64,000 nt of DNA from Engraulis encrasicolus (lineage: Eukaryota > Chordata > Actinopteri > Clupeiformes > Engraulidae), in NCBI RefSeq assembly GCF_034702125.1, contig NC_085871.1, forward strand, positions 32,816,248 through 32,880,247. The letters are read 5' to 3'. Both the position numbers and the translations under genes were made by a program. Below the pieces are notes generated by a model. That model ran no database searches and had not been told where the DNA came from. It saw only the letters and a program-made list of their open reading frames with translations. Numbering within the stretch: position 1 is the stretch's first letter; each line of letters opens with the position of its first letter. Below are positions 12,232 through 24,746 of this stretch, in pieces.

Positions 12232-13350
12232 TACAAACCCCAACTCCATAGAAGTTGTGAAGGTTAATTGTGAATAATAACAAAATACTGTCATTTTCAG
12301 AAGTCTGGTTCTGACATTAGTTGGAGAACGGTACAAAGAAAACATATCAGCCATCAAAACTGACCAAAATTATTGTTTTGGGGGATATTCATGAATATGT
12401 AAATCCAACGCGTCTCAAAAAAGTTGCGACGGGGACAATAAAAGGCAGCAAATGTCGAGGAAGACTAAAAACAAAACAAAGGACAACACTTAACAGTTAA
12501 TAGCATTAACCGATGAGATGATTTTATATAAAAACAGTGTTGATTCCTATCTTGGACATGATTTCAACAGCTTAAATGGGAGGTGTATTCCTTGTCATGT
12601 TTTGCAATGTTTCCCTTTCTGTATACAGGTCTTGACCAAAAGCCAGCCATTTTATGTCCTGCTGGTCCTTATGTTGGAGTTAAACTGTTAAAACATAGTG
12701 GAGAATGCAATTTGTCCTTACTATGTTGCAGTAATTGAGCATGGTTGGCTTATGAGTGGCTTTTTATGCTGTTTAAAACCCATGTATTTCATTCAGTACT
12801 GTATTTAATTCTACAGGTGAGTTAGGACAGCTTAACCAATGTACTACTGCACCCCCATGCCATCATGGAGGCTGACTTTTGAAGTTAGCACTAACACAAG
12901 TTGCATGGTCAATTTTCACTGTAGTACAGGATGTGCAAGACTTGACTTCAGCAACTTCTGCTGACCTCTGTAAGCAATTTACAGTTTCCCATGTCTTCTG
13001 GGTCTATTTCAAGTGAGCTCGGGTGGATAGGGGAATGTTAAACCCCTCTATCATTTGCACACATGAAGCGTCCTTAATATGGTCAAGTTTTAACTAGCTG
13101 TAATTCTCGGAGTGCTAGAGTGAGACTACAGCCAATATATATTTCATGATGTTATGAACCTATACAATGATTTTAATGACAAAAATATGTCTTATATACA
13201 CTCAATCACGGTAAATCAAGGGAATTCAAAATTTTATGTAATAACTATGGTAATTGTTCCCTCTGCATCTTTAATTCTGAGTGACTCAGCCTCTCTGTGA
13301 TTGTCTTATACCTGGACACTCAAATTGTACATCAGTACAATTTATTTTGA
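12232..13350. mobile_element. Decayed, 3'-truncated Tc1/mariner-like element
   Basis: It begins TACAAACCCCAACTCC and follows the same order of sequence as the intact copy at 32011-33453 (shared GGACGGGGACAATAAA, GCAAATGTCGAGGAAGAC and TGACTCAGCCTCTCTGTGA). It is older: the first 195 bp differ at many positions, and the right terminal repeat is missing, with homology ending near 13350. No transposase frame survives. Confidence 0.82.
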
Positions 13351-13695
13351 AATTGCTAGCTATGCTAGCTCCTTCATTTAAAATAGAGAGAGATGGGACA
13401 CACGCTCTAGCACCTAATGGTTATAGCTTGTCGTCACTTGACGCCACCATGCTAATATTCTTGCATCGTGTTTCTAAGTCAGGTTACGGGTTTAGCCTAT
13501 CCATTCGAGCTTGGCACAAGTGAGCAGTGCAACAGGCTAAGGAAAAATAAAAGGTTAGAATCGTGTTCCCTGGCCTTTAAAGCAATTCTGATGACATTGG
13601 AAATTATTTTAAATGCAGTCTCCAGTAAAGCTGTCTATTATATGTTACCTAAAGGAGTTTTAATGTTTCAATTACACCAAAACCCGGATATTTCC
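13351..13695. other. No gene recognised
   Basis: AT-rich sequence following the truncation point of the Tc1-like relic. I see no motif-bearing open frame. Confidence 0.45.
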
Positions 13696-13793
13696 ATCAT
13701 TTCATGTGATGATCATATCATGTGATATTTTCATGTGATGATCATATCATGTGATAATCATATCATGTGATATTTTCATGTGATGATCATATC
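13696..13793. repeat. Minisatellite of CATGTGATGATCATATCATG
   Basis: Two to three tandem copies of a roughly 47-bp unit built from shorter palindromic pieces (ATCATGTGAT, GATCATATCATG). It borders GGTCACCCTAGT (13851-13862), a sequence that looks like a transposon terminus without a visible partner. Confidence 0.7.
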
Positions 13794-13862
13794 TCGGGAC
13801 GCCCAGGACAGGTCGTAAAATCAGGACATGTCCCGGGAAATACAGGCGTTTGGTCACCCTAG

Positions 13863-14796
13863 TTTTTGTGTAGGTTAACTGCCGCGTTTCATGAGGAGGC
13901 GATTTTTTTTGTTAAATAAAACATTCTGCATAATAGAGGCAGCCTTTATGGGGCCATGTTCCGTCGAGGACCTATTTCATGTAGCCTACTGTAGGCTACT
14001 TAATATGCAATTATTTTACTAAGGATTTATTTTTTTGTGTGATTGTGCAACAATACATGTTTCATTTGAAATAGTGAAATATATATATACTGTCTGCAAT
14101 ATAAAAATGTTTCATTTGAAATATATACCCAAATCCTGACCACTCACTGAATAGCTTCCTGTTTTGAGGTAGCTACTATAGCTTACAGAGAGAACCTCAC
14201 CAGATATGATTTGGTTTACAGTACAAAAATGGATATTGGGTTAAAACAATAGTACATCGCTGTACAGTTCACCCTGAGGTAAACAAATGTGTCAGAAGCA
14301 GCATACTTCCTTTTTTCCTCCTCAGGTGATGACTCTTCTGTTCTGTTAAATAGATAAATTAAAGACAGTCAGGCCATTTTTTACGATGCCCTTCAATATC
14401 ATATTAAAATATTAAAGTATTGCAAATGATGGCCAGTTTAATTATAAAGCCATTATATCCTTCCACAAAGTTTCCATTCAAACAATCACAATGGTACCGA
14501 ATGCAACAAATCAAAATACGTTTAGCATTGAAATAGAATATCCAGACACTTAATTGTTTGTTTGCACCAATCAAATGATCTCCGAGGAGGGGATCATTAA
14601 GAAAGGGTTATGGAAGCATTTTCTAAACAACACCCATTTCAATGATACGCGTTAAGGTACTAATGTCCTTCTCTCTCTCTCTCTCTCTCTCTCAATGTAA
14701 GTGTGGAATCTATGCAAGGACAGTTTGCAGCTACAATGTGTAATTAGGGGATTTGAAAATAACAGTCCTACTCCAACCGGAACCATTATGAAATCT
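13863..14796. other. No gene recognised; short TC tract
   Basis: AT-rich sequence. A (TC)n run of about 22 bp lies at 14671-14692. No coding or repeat boundaries are identified. Confidence 0.45.
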
Positions 14797-14975
14797 ACAG
14801 TATAGACCCAGTCGGCAACTCTGGGCCCGCCCATGAAATTGCTTGTTTTCCCCCACGTTTGCTAATCAATATGCCAAATGACTGGCAGTGATTGGACCGC
14901 ACGAGCATTCGGAGGGAAAACAATGCAGTTTAATGGGCGGGCTAGAGGAGCCGACTGGGTGAATGTGTACTGTAT
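14797..14975. mobile_element. Small inverted-repeat element (CCCAGTCGGC ends)
   Basis: The left sequence ACAGTATAGACCCAGTCGGC followed by GGGCCCGCCCAT is mirrored on the right by ATGGGCGGGCTAGAGGAGCC and CGACTGGGT with TACTGTA outside it. The arms are about 40-45 bp with mismatches. It is probably a short MITE. No target-site duplication could be fixed. Confidence 0.55.
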
Positions 14976-16199
14976 ATTTCGGTCTGTAATATAATAAAAA
15001 AAAATAGGAAGACTTATTCAGTCCATGTAATTTAGTCTTCTCACAACTGCATTTTATTCCGCATTCTTGACTTCCCAACTCTGACAAATCATGCTAGGGG
15101 TAGTCTGGTCCTTAGGTTTTCATGCTTTAAACCCGTATTACGTAACACCTCCCTTATCTCAGCATGCTTTCAGCATGCTTTCATACTTCCACACAAATGT
15201 ACCCACAATCAGACATTGAGAATCACAGCTATGGGCAATCCTGATAGGCTTATGACTACGCCTTTTCAGAGAACTCCGAACAAAACATAGCCCAGCACTA
15301 CAGGTTGATTCTGATGGTGTCTCATAATCATACCAGGTGTAACAGTGAAATAAATGTCAAGGAGCTTGAATGTTCAGTTGCAGTTGCATGCTCTATACAA
15401 AATTTAGTTGGCGTACTGTAAGGCATATAGCCTGATAAACCAGACTAAATGTGAGATTAAATGTAATTTAGTCTGGCCCCGATGAAGGACACATCGGAAG
15501 ACTGTTGATGGAAACAACTCGTTTTTCAAACTGTGTCTGTGCCTACTGGCGAACGCTTTGTCGTTACTCCCTCATAACCCTGTCCACTTTGCATCCAAAA
15601 ATTCAAAAGAAGTCTCCTGCGTTGTGATTGGCCAGCCAGTTTCAGGGCCTGGGGCATTGTCTGAGGCTAGACCCACTCGCAGGCAAACATAATTTTGGCC
15701 GCTGGCGGGTGGGGCCAGTTTAGTAGGCTATAAGGCATACTGTGTTTTGTTTGACAGTGCGAGTCTAAAAGGACTATAGGCCTACATAAAGCAGTACTCA
15801 CACATCTTTTGATCCCTCCGAAGGACCTGTGGGGAAGAAAAAGAGGAGAACTTTTGCTTCAGAACTACTGCACAAGCACAGCAATCCTGCTGAAAACACT
15901 TAGTAACAGATGGATGCGAGATATCTTCCTGTCTCACATAGACGCACGCACACACTGAAATCAGTGCATATATGTAGGTTCTTTTGTAGAGAATTCTTTT
16001 TTTTTCCAAACTGCCTTCCAAATGGGGGTCCCAGAAGCAAAAGTTTGAGAATCACTGTTGTGAAAATACTCTCATTGACATGTGGTCAAGTTAAGTGTCT
16101 CCCCGCTGTGATTGCACTCTTACATTCTCTCTCTTTCTGACACTTCTAGTGTCTTCACAAAAGGGGAATGACACATGTAATTTCAGGCAAATTTGATAT
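14976..16199. other. No gene recognised
   Basis: Mixed sequence. AGCCTGATAAACCAGACTAAAT near 15430 resembles a common fish MITE end, with GAGGCTAGACCCACTCGCAG near 15663 as its possible partner. Boundaries are unclear. I see no exon. Confidence 0.4.
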
Positions 16200-16354
<155 letters not shown>

Positions 16355-16427
16355 CATTACAGGGTCCAGATGGATTTTTTTTGGATTCTAGCCTCTCTCA
16401 TCAACTTCCTACCCTAATTGCATGCAC

Positions 16428-16432
<5 letters not shown>

Positions 16433-16505
<73 letters not shown>

Positions 16506-16508
16506 CCT
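16433..16508. repeat. (TC)n microsatellite
   Basis: About 34 TC units ending in CCCTCCCTCCCTC. Confidence 0.97.
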
Positions 16509-16727
16509 CCCTCAATTCTATTCACTACTATCTTGTTCCAAGCTATAACTAGCATAACACAATGCAGATCCATGCCATTAACCAAAATCTTGCTAATCAA
16601 CCTTATCTCTCACTGTATTTCATTGGGGCATACTGTATGTTAGCCATGTAATACTGTACAGCAGCATTGCTAAGCCATGGGAAGGCTGCATTACTGAATG
16701 TGTACTTACTTGTGCATCAATATACAA

Positions 16728-16913
16728 CAAACTAGATTAAACCTATCAATACACGAGGGTACAATCAAACTAGATCAAACTAGATTATACCATATCAATA
16801 AATGACGATACAATCAAACTAGATCAAACTAGATTATACCATATCAATGCATGAGGATACAATCAAACTAGATCAAACTAGATTAAACCTATCAATGCAT
16901 GAGAATACAATCA
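16728..16913. repeat. Minisatellite, four units of 38-49 bp
   Basis: Tandem units built on CAAACTAGATCAAACTAGAT, then TATACCATATCAATGCATGA and GGATACAAT. The first and last units carry TTAAACCTATCAAT instead of TTATACCATATCAAT, so the array has two variant types with the central pair homogenised. Confidence 0.85.
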
Positions 16914-17172
16914 AGACAAGACCAGAATGACTCACATTATTTTAATATAAAAATGTGTACTGTTAGCACTGCTTAAACCATATTATAGTGGGCTATTTTA
17001 TAAATCCCACCGGTAATCAACTTGGTCAGTGGAAAGACTCTGGAATGGAGTGGAACAAAAGATGCTATCATCTCCTTTACTAAGACTATTTCTGGCTACA
17101 CAATAGCTAATAATGAGCTCAAGCCGGCCAGTAGTTGTGCTTTAGAGAGGGGAGACTTAGCATGTATACATG

Positions 17173-17328
17173 CAGGGATGCTGACACAGGGGGGCAAAGA
17201 AGTGAAGTCAGTTGCCTGGGCCCAGTGAGGGGGGCAGAATTGGGCCCTCATTGCATTGCATGTATTTGGGTGAGGAGGCCCTTCACATGACTTTGTCCCG
17301 GGCTCTGCTTAAACTGGCAGCGGCCCTG
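17173..17328. mobile_element. Short hAT-type MITE
   Basis: The left end CAGGGATGCTG and the right end CAGCGGCCCTG are inverted repeats. The flanks TATACATG (17165-17172) and TGTACATG (17329-17336) form an 8-bp duplication with one mismatch. The interior has GGGGGGCA and TGGGCCC(A/T) motifs. It is non-coding. Confidence 0.72.
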
Positions 17329-17573
17329 TGTACATGTAACCTATGTGCTCTTCCCTATTGGTATGAATGGTGGAATATTGATGTTGCACACAATGAGTAG
17401 AGTAGAGAAAGCGTTTACATTCATTTGCGCATATTCAGAATTGTGCACAAGCTGAATGGTGAAGACTATGAGGTTTGAGAGCCGGAGAATGTCCAGTAGA
17501 GCTGGTCACCTTTTCTAGCATTGCACAATTGTCTCAGATTACGCACGATTGGTATAACATAATTAGTTTTTTT

Positions 17574-19273
17574 GGTAACACTTTATTTTAGGGACACATC
17601 TATTAGCACTAATACATAAAATATTAATGCATGTGTAAGTAACTTGTAAGGCATGTACTAAGCAAAATAAGACAGTTGTTAAGCATGTATTCACAAATGT
17701 CTTGTTCATGCACAATAAGGGATTTATTACCAATACACACAGTGTACCAGGAGCTTATACACATTGTATTCTGGCCCTTACTGCTTACACATCAATAGAA
17801 ATCTAGGTCTACTAGGTCCTTACTAAGGTTATCTTAGGAAGGACCTAGTAGACCTAGATTTCTATTGATGTGTAAGCAGTAAGGGCCAGAATACAATGTG
17901 TATAAGCTCCTGGTACACTGTGTGAACAAACCCTGAACAGTGTGAAGACAGATGTGGAATAAGGGTCCCTATTCTAAAGTGATGCACTGCTCAGCCCAGA
18001 TGGCTTAGGGCCCCCACACTACCTAGGGCCCCCACTCTACGTCCCCCCCCCCCCCCCCCCCGGGAAGCAAAGTGTAAGAACATTTCAGAGTCTACATTAG
18101 TCTCAGTAGGTATGAAGATCTCACTTATTCTACTCATAATGTCAATGAGTAATTGGAAGCATTATATAGCAAGGATTGGACGTAAAGTTATCAATGACGG
18201 TGGGTGGTGAGATGTCATTTTTTTCATACACCAATTAGTTTTAATTGTAAAAACCCTACAATAAATGCAGAATATAACGATGAGTAATAGTTTGGAAGCG
18301 AAACTAAGCTATTCCTTTCTGATAAATAAGTTAATGTTTGAGAAACTTAGCTACAAGAAGTGCAGTGCATGATGGGTAGGCTACGCCCTTAGTCAGAAAT
18401 GCAATGCATGGCCAATGCAGCAATGATAATATTTCTGTTGTTACGTACATGGCAAATTGTTTGGATAGCAACTAAATTTCACAAGTGAGGGGAGGAGCTA
18501 AGGACATAGGCTCAGAGCTGGGTAGGTTGTCTGTTGGCCTAGATTGCGTACCCATCATGCACTGCACTTCTTGAAGCTAATGTTCTCAAACATTCACTTA
18601 ATTATCACAAAAGAGTAGTTTAGTTTTGCTTCAAAACTATTATTCTAATGTTCTGCATTTATTTAGGGTTTTTTTTACAATTAAAACTCAGTGGTACATG
18701 AAAAAAAATTACATCTCACCAACCCACCGCCATTGACAAGTGTACGTTCAATCCTTGCTATATATAGGCTCTTGTTACTTCCCTCTCATTGATATGAACA
18801 AGAGAAAACTAGATGACTCAGCTGGGTAATTATTAATTATTTAATATACCCTTACACTTTGTAAATCGGGGGGGCTAGGTGGTGCAGGTCTGGGTGGTGT
18901 GGGGGCCCTAGGACTTTGGTAGTGCAGAGGCCCTGAGCCATCTGGGCTGACCAATGCATCACTTTAGAATAGGGACCCTTATTCTGCATCTGTTTTCACA
19001 CTGTTCAGGGTTTGTTCACACAGTGTGTCGGGAGCTTATACACATTGTATTCTGCCACTTACTACTTACTAATAAATAGAAATATAGGCTTACTGGTCCT
19101 TACTAAGGTTATATTAGTAATAAATCCCTAATTGGGCATGAACAAGACATTTGTGAATACATGCTTAACAACTGTCTTATTTTGCTTAGTACATGCCTTA
19201 CAAGTTACTTACACAGGCATTAATATTGTATGTATTAGTGCTAATAGATGTGTCCCTAAAATAAAGTGTTACC
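17574..19273. mobile_element. 1.7-kb foldback element (GGTAACACTTTATTTTA ends)
   Basis: The outermost ends GGTAACACTTTATTTTAGGG and its inverse (closing at 19273) begin arms that stay related for most of the element. GTGTGAACAAACCCTGAACA near 17920 matches inversely at about 19003-19022, and TGCAGTGCATGATGGGTA near 18362 matches inversely at about 18550-18567. The whole copy can therefore fold on itself. It encodes nothing. The left arm has an extra 85-bp inverted block not present in the right arm (separate entry), and a poly-C run lies at 18043-18062. Confidence 0.8.
17737..17923. repeat. 85-bp perfect palindrome with 17-bp spacer
   Basis: Positions 17737-17821 are the exact reverse complement of 17839-17923 as read base by base. 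The spacer is ACTAAGGTTATCTTAGG. The related right-arm segment of the same foldback element (about 19018-19105) carries a single, diverged copy, so the inverted duplication arose after the element's arms had already diverged. Confidence 0.95.
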
Positions 19274-20701
19274 GATGTTTTTTGTCCAAAAGAGTGTGTT
19301 TACAGTGCAATAGGATTCTAAGATAAGATGGGCCACGGTGTGCAGCCCATTGACCCCATTAGTCCGACAGCCCATAAGTCCGACAATAAGCCATAGCGGA
19401 GCATAACTAGAATCCCACTGGTCCAACAAAAAATACACGCAAAAACATTGCTTTACTGGCAGTAAGGGTTAGGAATTTCATGCGGTTTGGGCATAGATTT
19501 TTCAGTTTACTTAAAAAAGTGAGTATTTAGAATTGTTTTAGCGTTATGATTTTGTTTATATTCACTTTTAAGTTAACTAAAAAGTTAATTCTATGACCAA
19601 ACCAAAACAATTCCTTGCCCTTACTGTCAATAAATGCATGTTCTGTCAGTATACAATTATTTTAGCATTATAATTTTGTATTCATTTTTGTATCATTTCT
19701 TTCTATAGGCCTACACGCACGCACACACACACACACACACACACACATGCACACAAACTGCTATCACTTAATGAAAACACCTCTCCTGTTGGGTGCTACT
19801 GACAACTGCATCAGATGCCATCTTGGCTTCTGTCGCCATGGTAAACAATGAAGAGTATCACTACGCTCTCTTCTTCTACACCTCTCTGCAAACCTGTGGT
19901 TGTGTTGACATTTACCCCTTGGTTCTTTGATTGATTTTCTTCTTTTTCCACCAGTTTCTCAAATTCCATTTTTCCACCATATACTCCATACCGGTCTTTC
20001 CCCCCTTTACTCTCATAACCCATGGCACTCACTTTCTTCCACATTACATTTCTGTCTTAACATGGTATGGTTCTTTGCACTTCTCTCTCCCTTGTGGTAT
20101 CTATCTCCTCCTCCATCCTCTCTCACATTGCCTGTTTTCCTTAATTTTACTCATTTTCTGTCTGTCTTTATCTCTCTCTCTCACCACACGGACACCCTGA
20201 CCTCCTTCGTGTGCTTCTCCACACCTCCTCTTTCTCCCCCTCTCTCTATTTCTGCCTTTCTGCCAGTTTCCACACAGTAAAATGCAATAATAATTCAACA
20301 CTTAGAGTATGAATTTAACACCTTTTGGAGTGTATTTGGAACTCTGTGTGCTAAATTAACACCACACAATAGCACCGCCTTACCATTGAATTAATCTTCC
20401 TAATCTCCTTATTTATTTATTTTTACACCTCAGATCTCTTCCCCACGTCTTTCTTCGTCTCTCTCTTTACCTTTCTTTTTCCCTACCTCTCTACCAGTCT
20501 CTCTCTCCCTCTCACTATACACCCCCCGTAACCCTCTCTCTCTCCTGTTGTGTGCGTGGGAAACAGAAAGCAAGCAGAGTGAGTCATGAAGGACTGGTAC
20601 TCTGGTGCCATTCAAATGAACACAGAGCGCGAGCAGCCCAGCAATGCCATGCACACACATGCGAGTACGCACACGCGCACGCGTACGCACACACACAGGT
20701 A

Positions 20702-20708
<7 letters not shown>
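19274..20708. other. Intergenic, pyrimidine-rich in part
   Basis: Contains a short CA run (19722-19746) and a long C/T-rich region (about 19930-20280 and 20430-20545). The open frames there are low-complexity. TTAACACC-type motifs near 20330-20365 resemble a fish repeat. No gene is recognised. Confidence 0.45.
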
Positions 20709-20765
<57 letters not shown>

Positions 20766-20782
20766 CACACGCACACACACAC
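20709..20782. repeat. (CA)n microsatellite
   Basis: CA units with scattered GC variants. A second, shorter CA tract lies at 21063-21098. Confidence 0.95.
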
Positions 20783-21061
20783 AGACGCTTCATCCACATA
20801 GTCATCAGAGGTTAAGTTAGAAAACAGGAATGTGCATTGTCATACAAATAGGCAACTAAACATGAATTTAAACCATTTATATACATGATCCTCCCACCTC
20901 CCCCAAGAGCACACGTGGCCAATGTGACACAAATAATATACAGGTTGCAAAAAATATCTGAGGTTAACTCTTTGAAACAAGCAAATGAACATGTTAATTA
21001 TGCAATAGCCTATCACATGCAAATGCACATGGACAACATGTTAAGAAGTAACAAACACCAT

Positions 21062-21098
<37 letters not shown>

Positions 21099-21597
21099 CA
21101 ACACTCTCACTCTCTCTCTGGCACACACCAGACACGCACACTCACACACAAAAGCAAATACTAGAGAAAGACTCACCTCCTCCCGCGCTGGTCGCTGTGG
21201 AATTTCCACACCCCATCTGACACCAGTACCCTAGCTCAGGTGGGACAAATGATGAAAGGATGGGAAGAAACAGAGTGAAAAGAGAAAAAGGAATGAAAAA
21301 ATGAAAGGAAAGGGGAGACCGGAGGTAGGGAGAGATGGATGGAGATCAGAAGTAGAAGTGAAGAATAGATAGAAGATATTCTGTTGAGTGTGAATGAATG
21401 AATGAATGAATAACAGAAGCTTTGCCGTCGTTTCTACAGTATGACCTCTCTTCTCTTTCTATTTACCCCCCTCTCCCTTCTTCCGCTCCCCTGTTTCCCC
21501 AGCTCAGTCGTTCCAGAGAGCCTCAAGAGAGAATAAACTGCGCCTATTAGGAGGGGAGAGGAAGGAAAGAACTTATATGTAGAGGGGGAGGAGAGAA
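20783..21597. other. No gene recognised
   Basis: Contains the CA tract at 21063-21098, an AATGAATG run near 21391 and purine-rich sequence. No supported exon. Confidence 0.45.
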
Positions 21598-21616
21598 AGG
21601 CGGAGAGAGAGAGAGA

Positions 21617-21665
<49 letters not shown>

Positions 21666-21746
21666 GATCTATAGCAAGATAGAGGGCTTGTAGCAAAAAC
21701 GCCAGATGAGGAGAAAAACTGTCAGGAAAAGAGGGTAAGAGAGAGG

Positions 21747-21820
<74 letters not shown>

Positions 21821-21826
21821 GAGAGA
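21598..21826. repeat. (GA)n and (CAGA)n microsatellites
   Basis: GA units at about 21600-21658 and a CAGA tetranucleotide array of about 15 units at 21760-21820, separated by purine-rich sequence. Confidence 0.95.
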
Positions 21827-22355
21827 GGCTGTGTCTCAAATCACGCACTTGTGCACTTCGGGCACTGTGTTTCAGTGCCTAGGGCACTCACGCTGAAAAT
21901 TTCAGTTGAGCCAGTGCACTGAAAGTGCCAGGATGATCCCCTAACAATGGCGGAAAAATGCAGTGCTTGAATGATGGACACTGCATGCACTAAACGGCGG
22001 CCATGTTGACAATGACACAGAGGAAATGTGGCATTTAGTTCAGTAGAAGAGTTTGGTCAACAGTCTCCTAATTCTGTAAGTAATGTTGATGGGACACCAA
22101 CCTTTTCATGCCAACCAAAGTATTGTATGATTGTTGTCCTTTAGGGTGAAGGAAATGGAAATACAAGCACCAGACGCTGTGCATTGTAATCAGTAGCCAA
22201 CTGATATTTTGGCGAGCTAACGCCATGCTCAGCCGTCACTTCCAGTGAGGGCACAGTGCATAGTGCTCAAATTTGACCACAACACTATGCACTTAAGACC
22301 TCAGTGCACTGTGTGCACTGTGCACTGACACAAGTGCGTGATTTGAGACATAGCC
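21827..22355. mobile_element. MITE with GGCTGTGTCTCAAATCACGC ends
   Basis: The left GGCTGTGTCTCAAATCACGC and ACTTGTG are mirrored on the right by CACAAGTGCGTGATTTGAGA with CATAGCC. The interior is rich in CAGTGCACTG variants. It is 529 bp with no coding frame. The left end abuts the GA/CAGA microsatellite, so no target-site duplication can be scored. Confidence 0.8.
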
Positions 22356-22544
22356 AGTGAGAGAGAGATGGGAGAGGGTTCAAGAGAGTTGTTGTGGACA
22401 GTTACTTCGCTCTTGTGGAGTTACCCAGGTAACAGTGAATGGGCAGCAAAAATGCGTTGGGTCAAACAGGCTGTTCTCAGATGGAGAACTAAAGGCACAC
22501 TTTGTCCTCCACAGCAACATGCAGTAGCATAATCTTATTATGGC

Positions 22545-23900
22545 GGCAAGCATACTATTGTTATTCCCCCGTTTCCGGGTTATTAGTATGCTTGCCATGC
22601 GGCAAGCATACTATTGTTATTCGACCCGTTTCCGGGTTATTATTTTTTTTAATTTTCTCCTTCCGTCTACGAACGGTTCGTTTTGAAGAACCGCTCAAGT
22701 TAGAAAATCCGTTCAAAGACCGAAACGTTCGGCTTGATAAGACGACCAGGATTTAAATTTTTCAAAGGGGTACCTCAAACTCTGTAGCTCTACCAGCAGG
22801 TCAAAGTTGCAAGTACATTACATGCTATAACTTTTGAACCGTTGGTTGGAATTTCAAAAACTTGATATCCCTGGAATCCTTGGGCCAAGCCGAATCCAAT
22901 GCACCCTATGACGTCATTTTCCGCCTGGAAAGTTTTTCCGCCATTTTGAATTTTGTGAAAATCAATAAAAATTACCCCCCGCCCACAATTTTTGACCGAT
23001 CGTCACGAAAATTCTAGGAGGACATCTTCAGACTAAGATACATCTACCCTAAAAGTCTTGGAACGATTGATCAAACTGTCTTCAAACAGGAGCCAATCAA
23101 AGTTGTCGGCGAAGACGCCAAACAGGAAGTGAGCTCATATCTCGGCAATGGCTACTTGTATCACAACCCAATTTCATACACATAATCAGCACTATCTTCA
23201 GAGGACACGTAACGATTTTCTTGTAAATGCGCCACTAGGGGGCGCTACAATAAGCAAAAATGTGTTTTTGACGATATTAGCCCGTATTTACTTCAATTCA
23301 TCAAACGCTTGGTATCGCTGAAATCCTTGGGTCAAGCCGAATCCAACGCATACTATGATGTCATATTTACCATAATGAATTTCCCACCATTTTGACATAT
23401 TCAAAAATCAATAAAAATGATGCTCTGCCCACAATTTTTGTCTGTTCGTCCTACAATTTTTATCAGACCACCATTGGACTATTCTGCACCTATGCTGAAG
23501 TTTACAGAGCAATAGCTGAAAGCATCGGCGCACAGCAGCCAATCAAAATTGACAACAAAGGCAAACTTACAGTCGAAACAGGAAGTTAGCCCATATCTCA
23601 GCAACGCCTTGACAGATCTTAACGACATTTCTCACACATGGTATCCAGTACACCCAGAGGCTACGTACCAAATTCAGTGCAATATGACCATTGGGGGGCG
23701 CCACAGTTGGTGAAAATGTGTTTTTGCCAATATGATACATACCAAACAGGAAGTTAGCTCATATCTAGATGGTTAACTGTATGTTGTGTATGCATGAAGG
23801 GCAGCATGTGCATTAAGGGCAAGTCATGCATGAAAGGCAAGGCGTGCATGAAGGGCAACGAATGCAAGACGGGCAAGCATACTCCAGCATTTTCTGTGAG
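22545..23900. mobile_element. Fish repeat with GGCAAGCATACTA ends
   Basis: It opens with GGCAAGCATACTATTGTTAT (twice, at 22550 and about 22602) and closes with GGGCAAGCATACTCCAGCAT. The opening contains TATGCTTGCC in inverse orientation. The body holds conserved-looking blocks such as TTTTGAACCGTTGG and GGGGGCGCTACA, and repeated TCGGCAA/TTGGGTCAAGCCGAATCC segments. Related GGCAAGCATACTAATAATTC sequence occurs at about 60627 and 60736. I recognise it as a widespread fish repeat but cannot assign a superfamily. Confidence 0.6.
23792..23881. repeat. 18-bp minisatellite, five units
   Basis: Five consecutive 18-bp units modelled on GCATGAAGGGCAAGNNNT. All spacings are exactly 18, and the last unit merges into the terminal GGGCAAGCATACT of the surrounding repeat. 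Confidence 0.9.
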
Positions 23901-24373
23901 GAAATGCAATCTAGTTTTTAAGCTGAGCACCTTACGTCCACTGTTAGATGGAACATTTTTTTCAGTTTAATTTATAAAGTTTTTATACTGATATCTGTTG
24001 TTTAGCAAATATTTCACATGTTCTAATTGCATTATAAAGATGCTGAAATGTATTTCCTTCCACACAGTTTTTTTTCAGCTTATTTCATTAAAGGGAGTAC
24101 TTGAAACACACTGCACAGCAACTGAAAAGCTTGAGAAATTTCTTCACTGGCGAGCTTGCAATACATGTACTCAGACACACATGCAAGCACACACACAAAG
24201 ATACAGACAAAGCTCAGTCACATACACACAAACACACACACACACACAGCGTATATAGCAGTAAATAACCTGGTATCCAGGTTTTTGTGTCCCTAGTGAT
24301 GGAGGTAATAATTGAGTTAGTCTGGGGCTGCAGGAATGTTGACTGACCAAACACTAAGCTGGCTACATACAGT
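23901..24373. other. No gene recognised; left flank of the LTR element
   Basis: AT-rich sequence with a short CA-like tract (24214-24247). Confidence 0.45.
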
Positions 24374-24378
24374 AAGAT

Positions 24379-24745
24379 TGTAACATCCTGCGAACCTCCT
24401 TCTCAAAGATCAATGTCGCCAGAGTACTAATTGGTCAACAAGCAACTAATCACTGGCCAAGTACCTTCAATCAGCACCTCATCAGCACCATTCACCAATC
24501 ACCCACACCTGTACCAGAGACTTTAAAGACTCTCACTTCCTTCTTTGTTCGTGGATTGTTGCAGCATTTCTGTTGGACTCTGTGTGTGCAAGCTTATTTC
24601 TTCCACAGTCCTATTTAGCTGTCTACTGTGTGTATTTTCTGTTTCACCCCTCGTGGTGCAGTTTTGTTTGTTCTCTGGTTTTTTGAAGTAAAGTCACTGA
24701 AGTGCACCGGAGTCGCACTTGGGTCCTGCCTCTTCATTTGTCACA
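24379..24745 (+). repeat. 5' LTR of the Tf1/sushi-like element
   Basis: Runs from TGTAACATCCTG to TTTGTCACA. The promoter (TTTAAA at 24522-24527) and an AGTAAA polyadenylation-like signal (24687-24692) lie inside it. This gives a probable U3/R boundary near 24551 and R/U5 boundary some 20 bases after 24692. Confidence 0.96.
24522..24560 (+). promoter_or_regulatory. LTR core promoter and self-primer sequence
   Basis: A TTTAAA box at 24522-24527 is followed, about 24-29 bases on, by GTGGATTGTT (24551-24560). That places the predicted RNA 5' end at or near this decamer. The decamer is the exact reverse complement of the primer-binding site at 24747-24756, the arrangement expected for self-primed reverse transcription. 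The start site itself is inferred from spacing. Confidence 0.65.
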
Positions 24746-24746
24746 G

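Noticed and set aside
20337..20365. TTAACACC motifs as a regulatory cluster
   Set aside because: They look like part of a common fish repeat. No boundary or partner could be defined.
22545..23900. CRISPR-like array from the 18-bp units at 23792-23881
   Set aside because: Units are contiguous without spacers and the genome is eukaryotic; it is a minisatellite.
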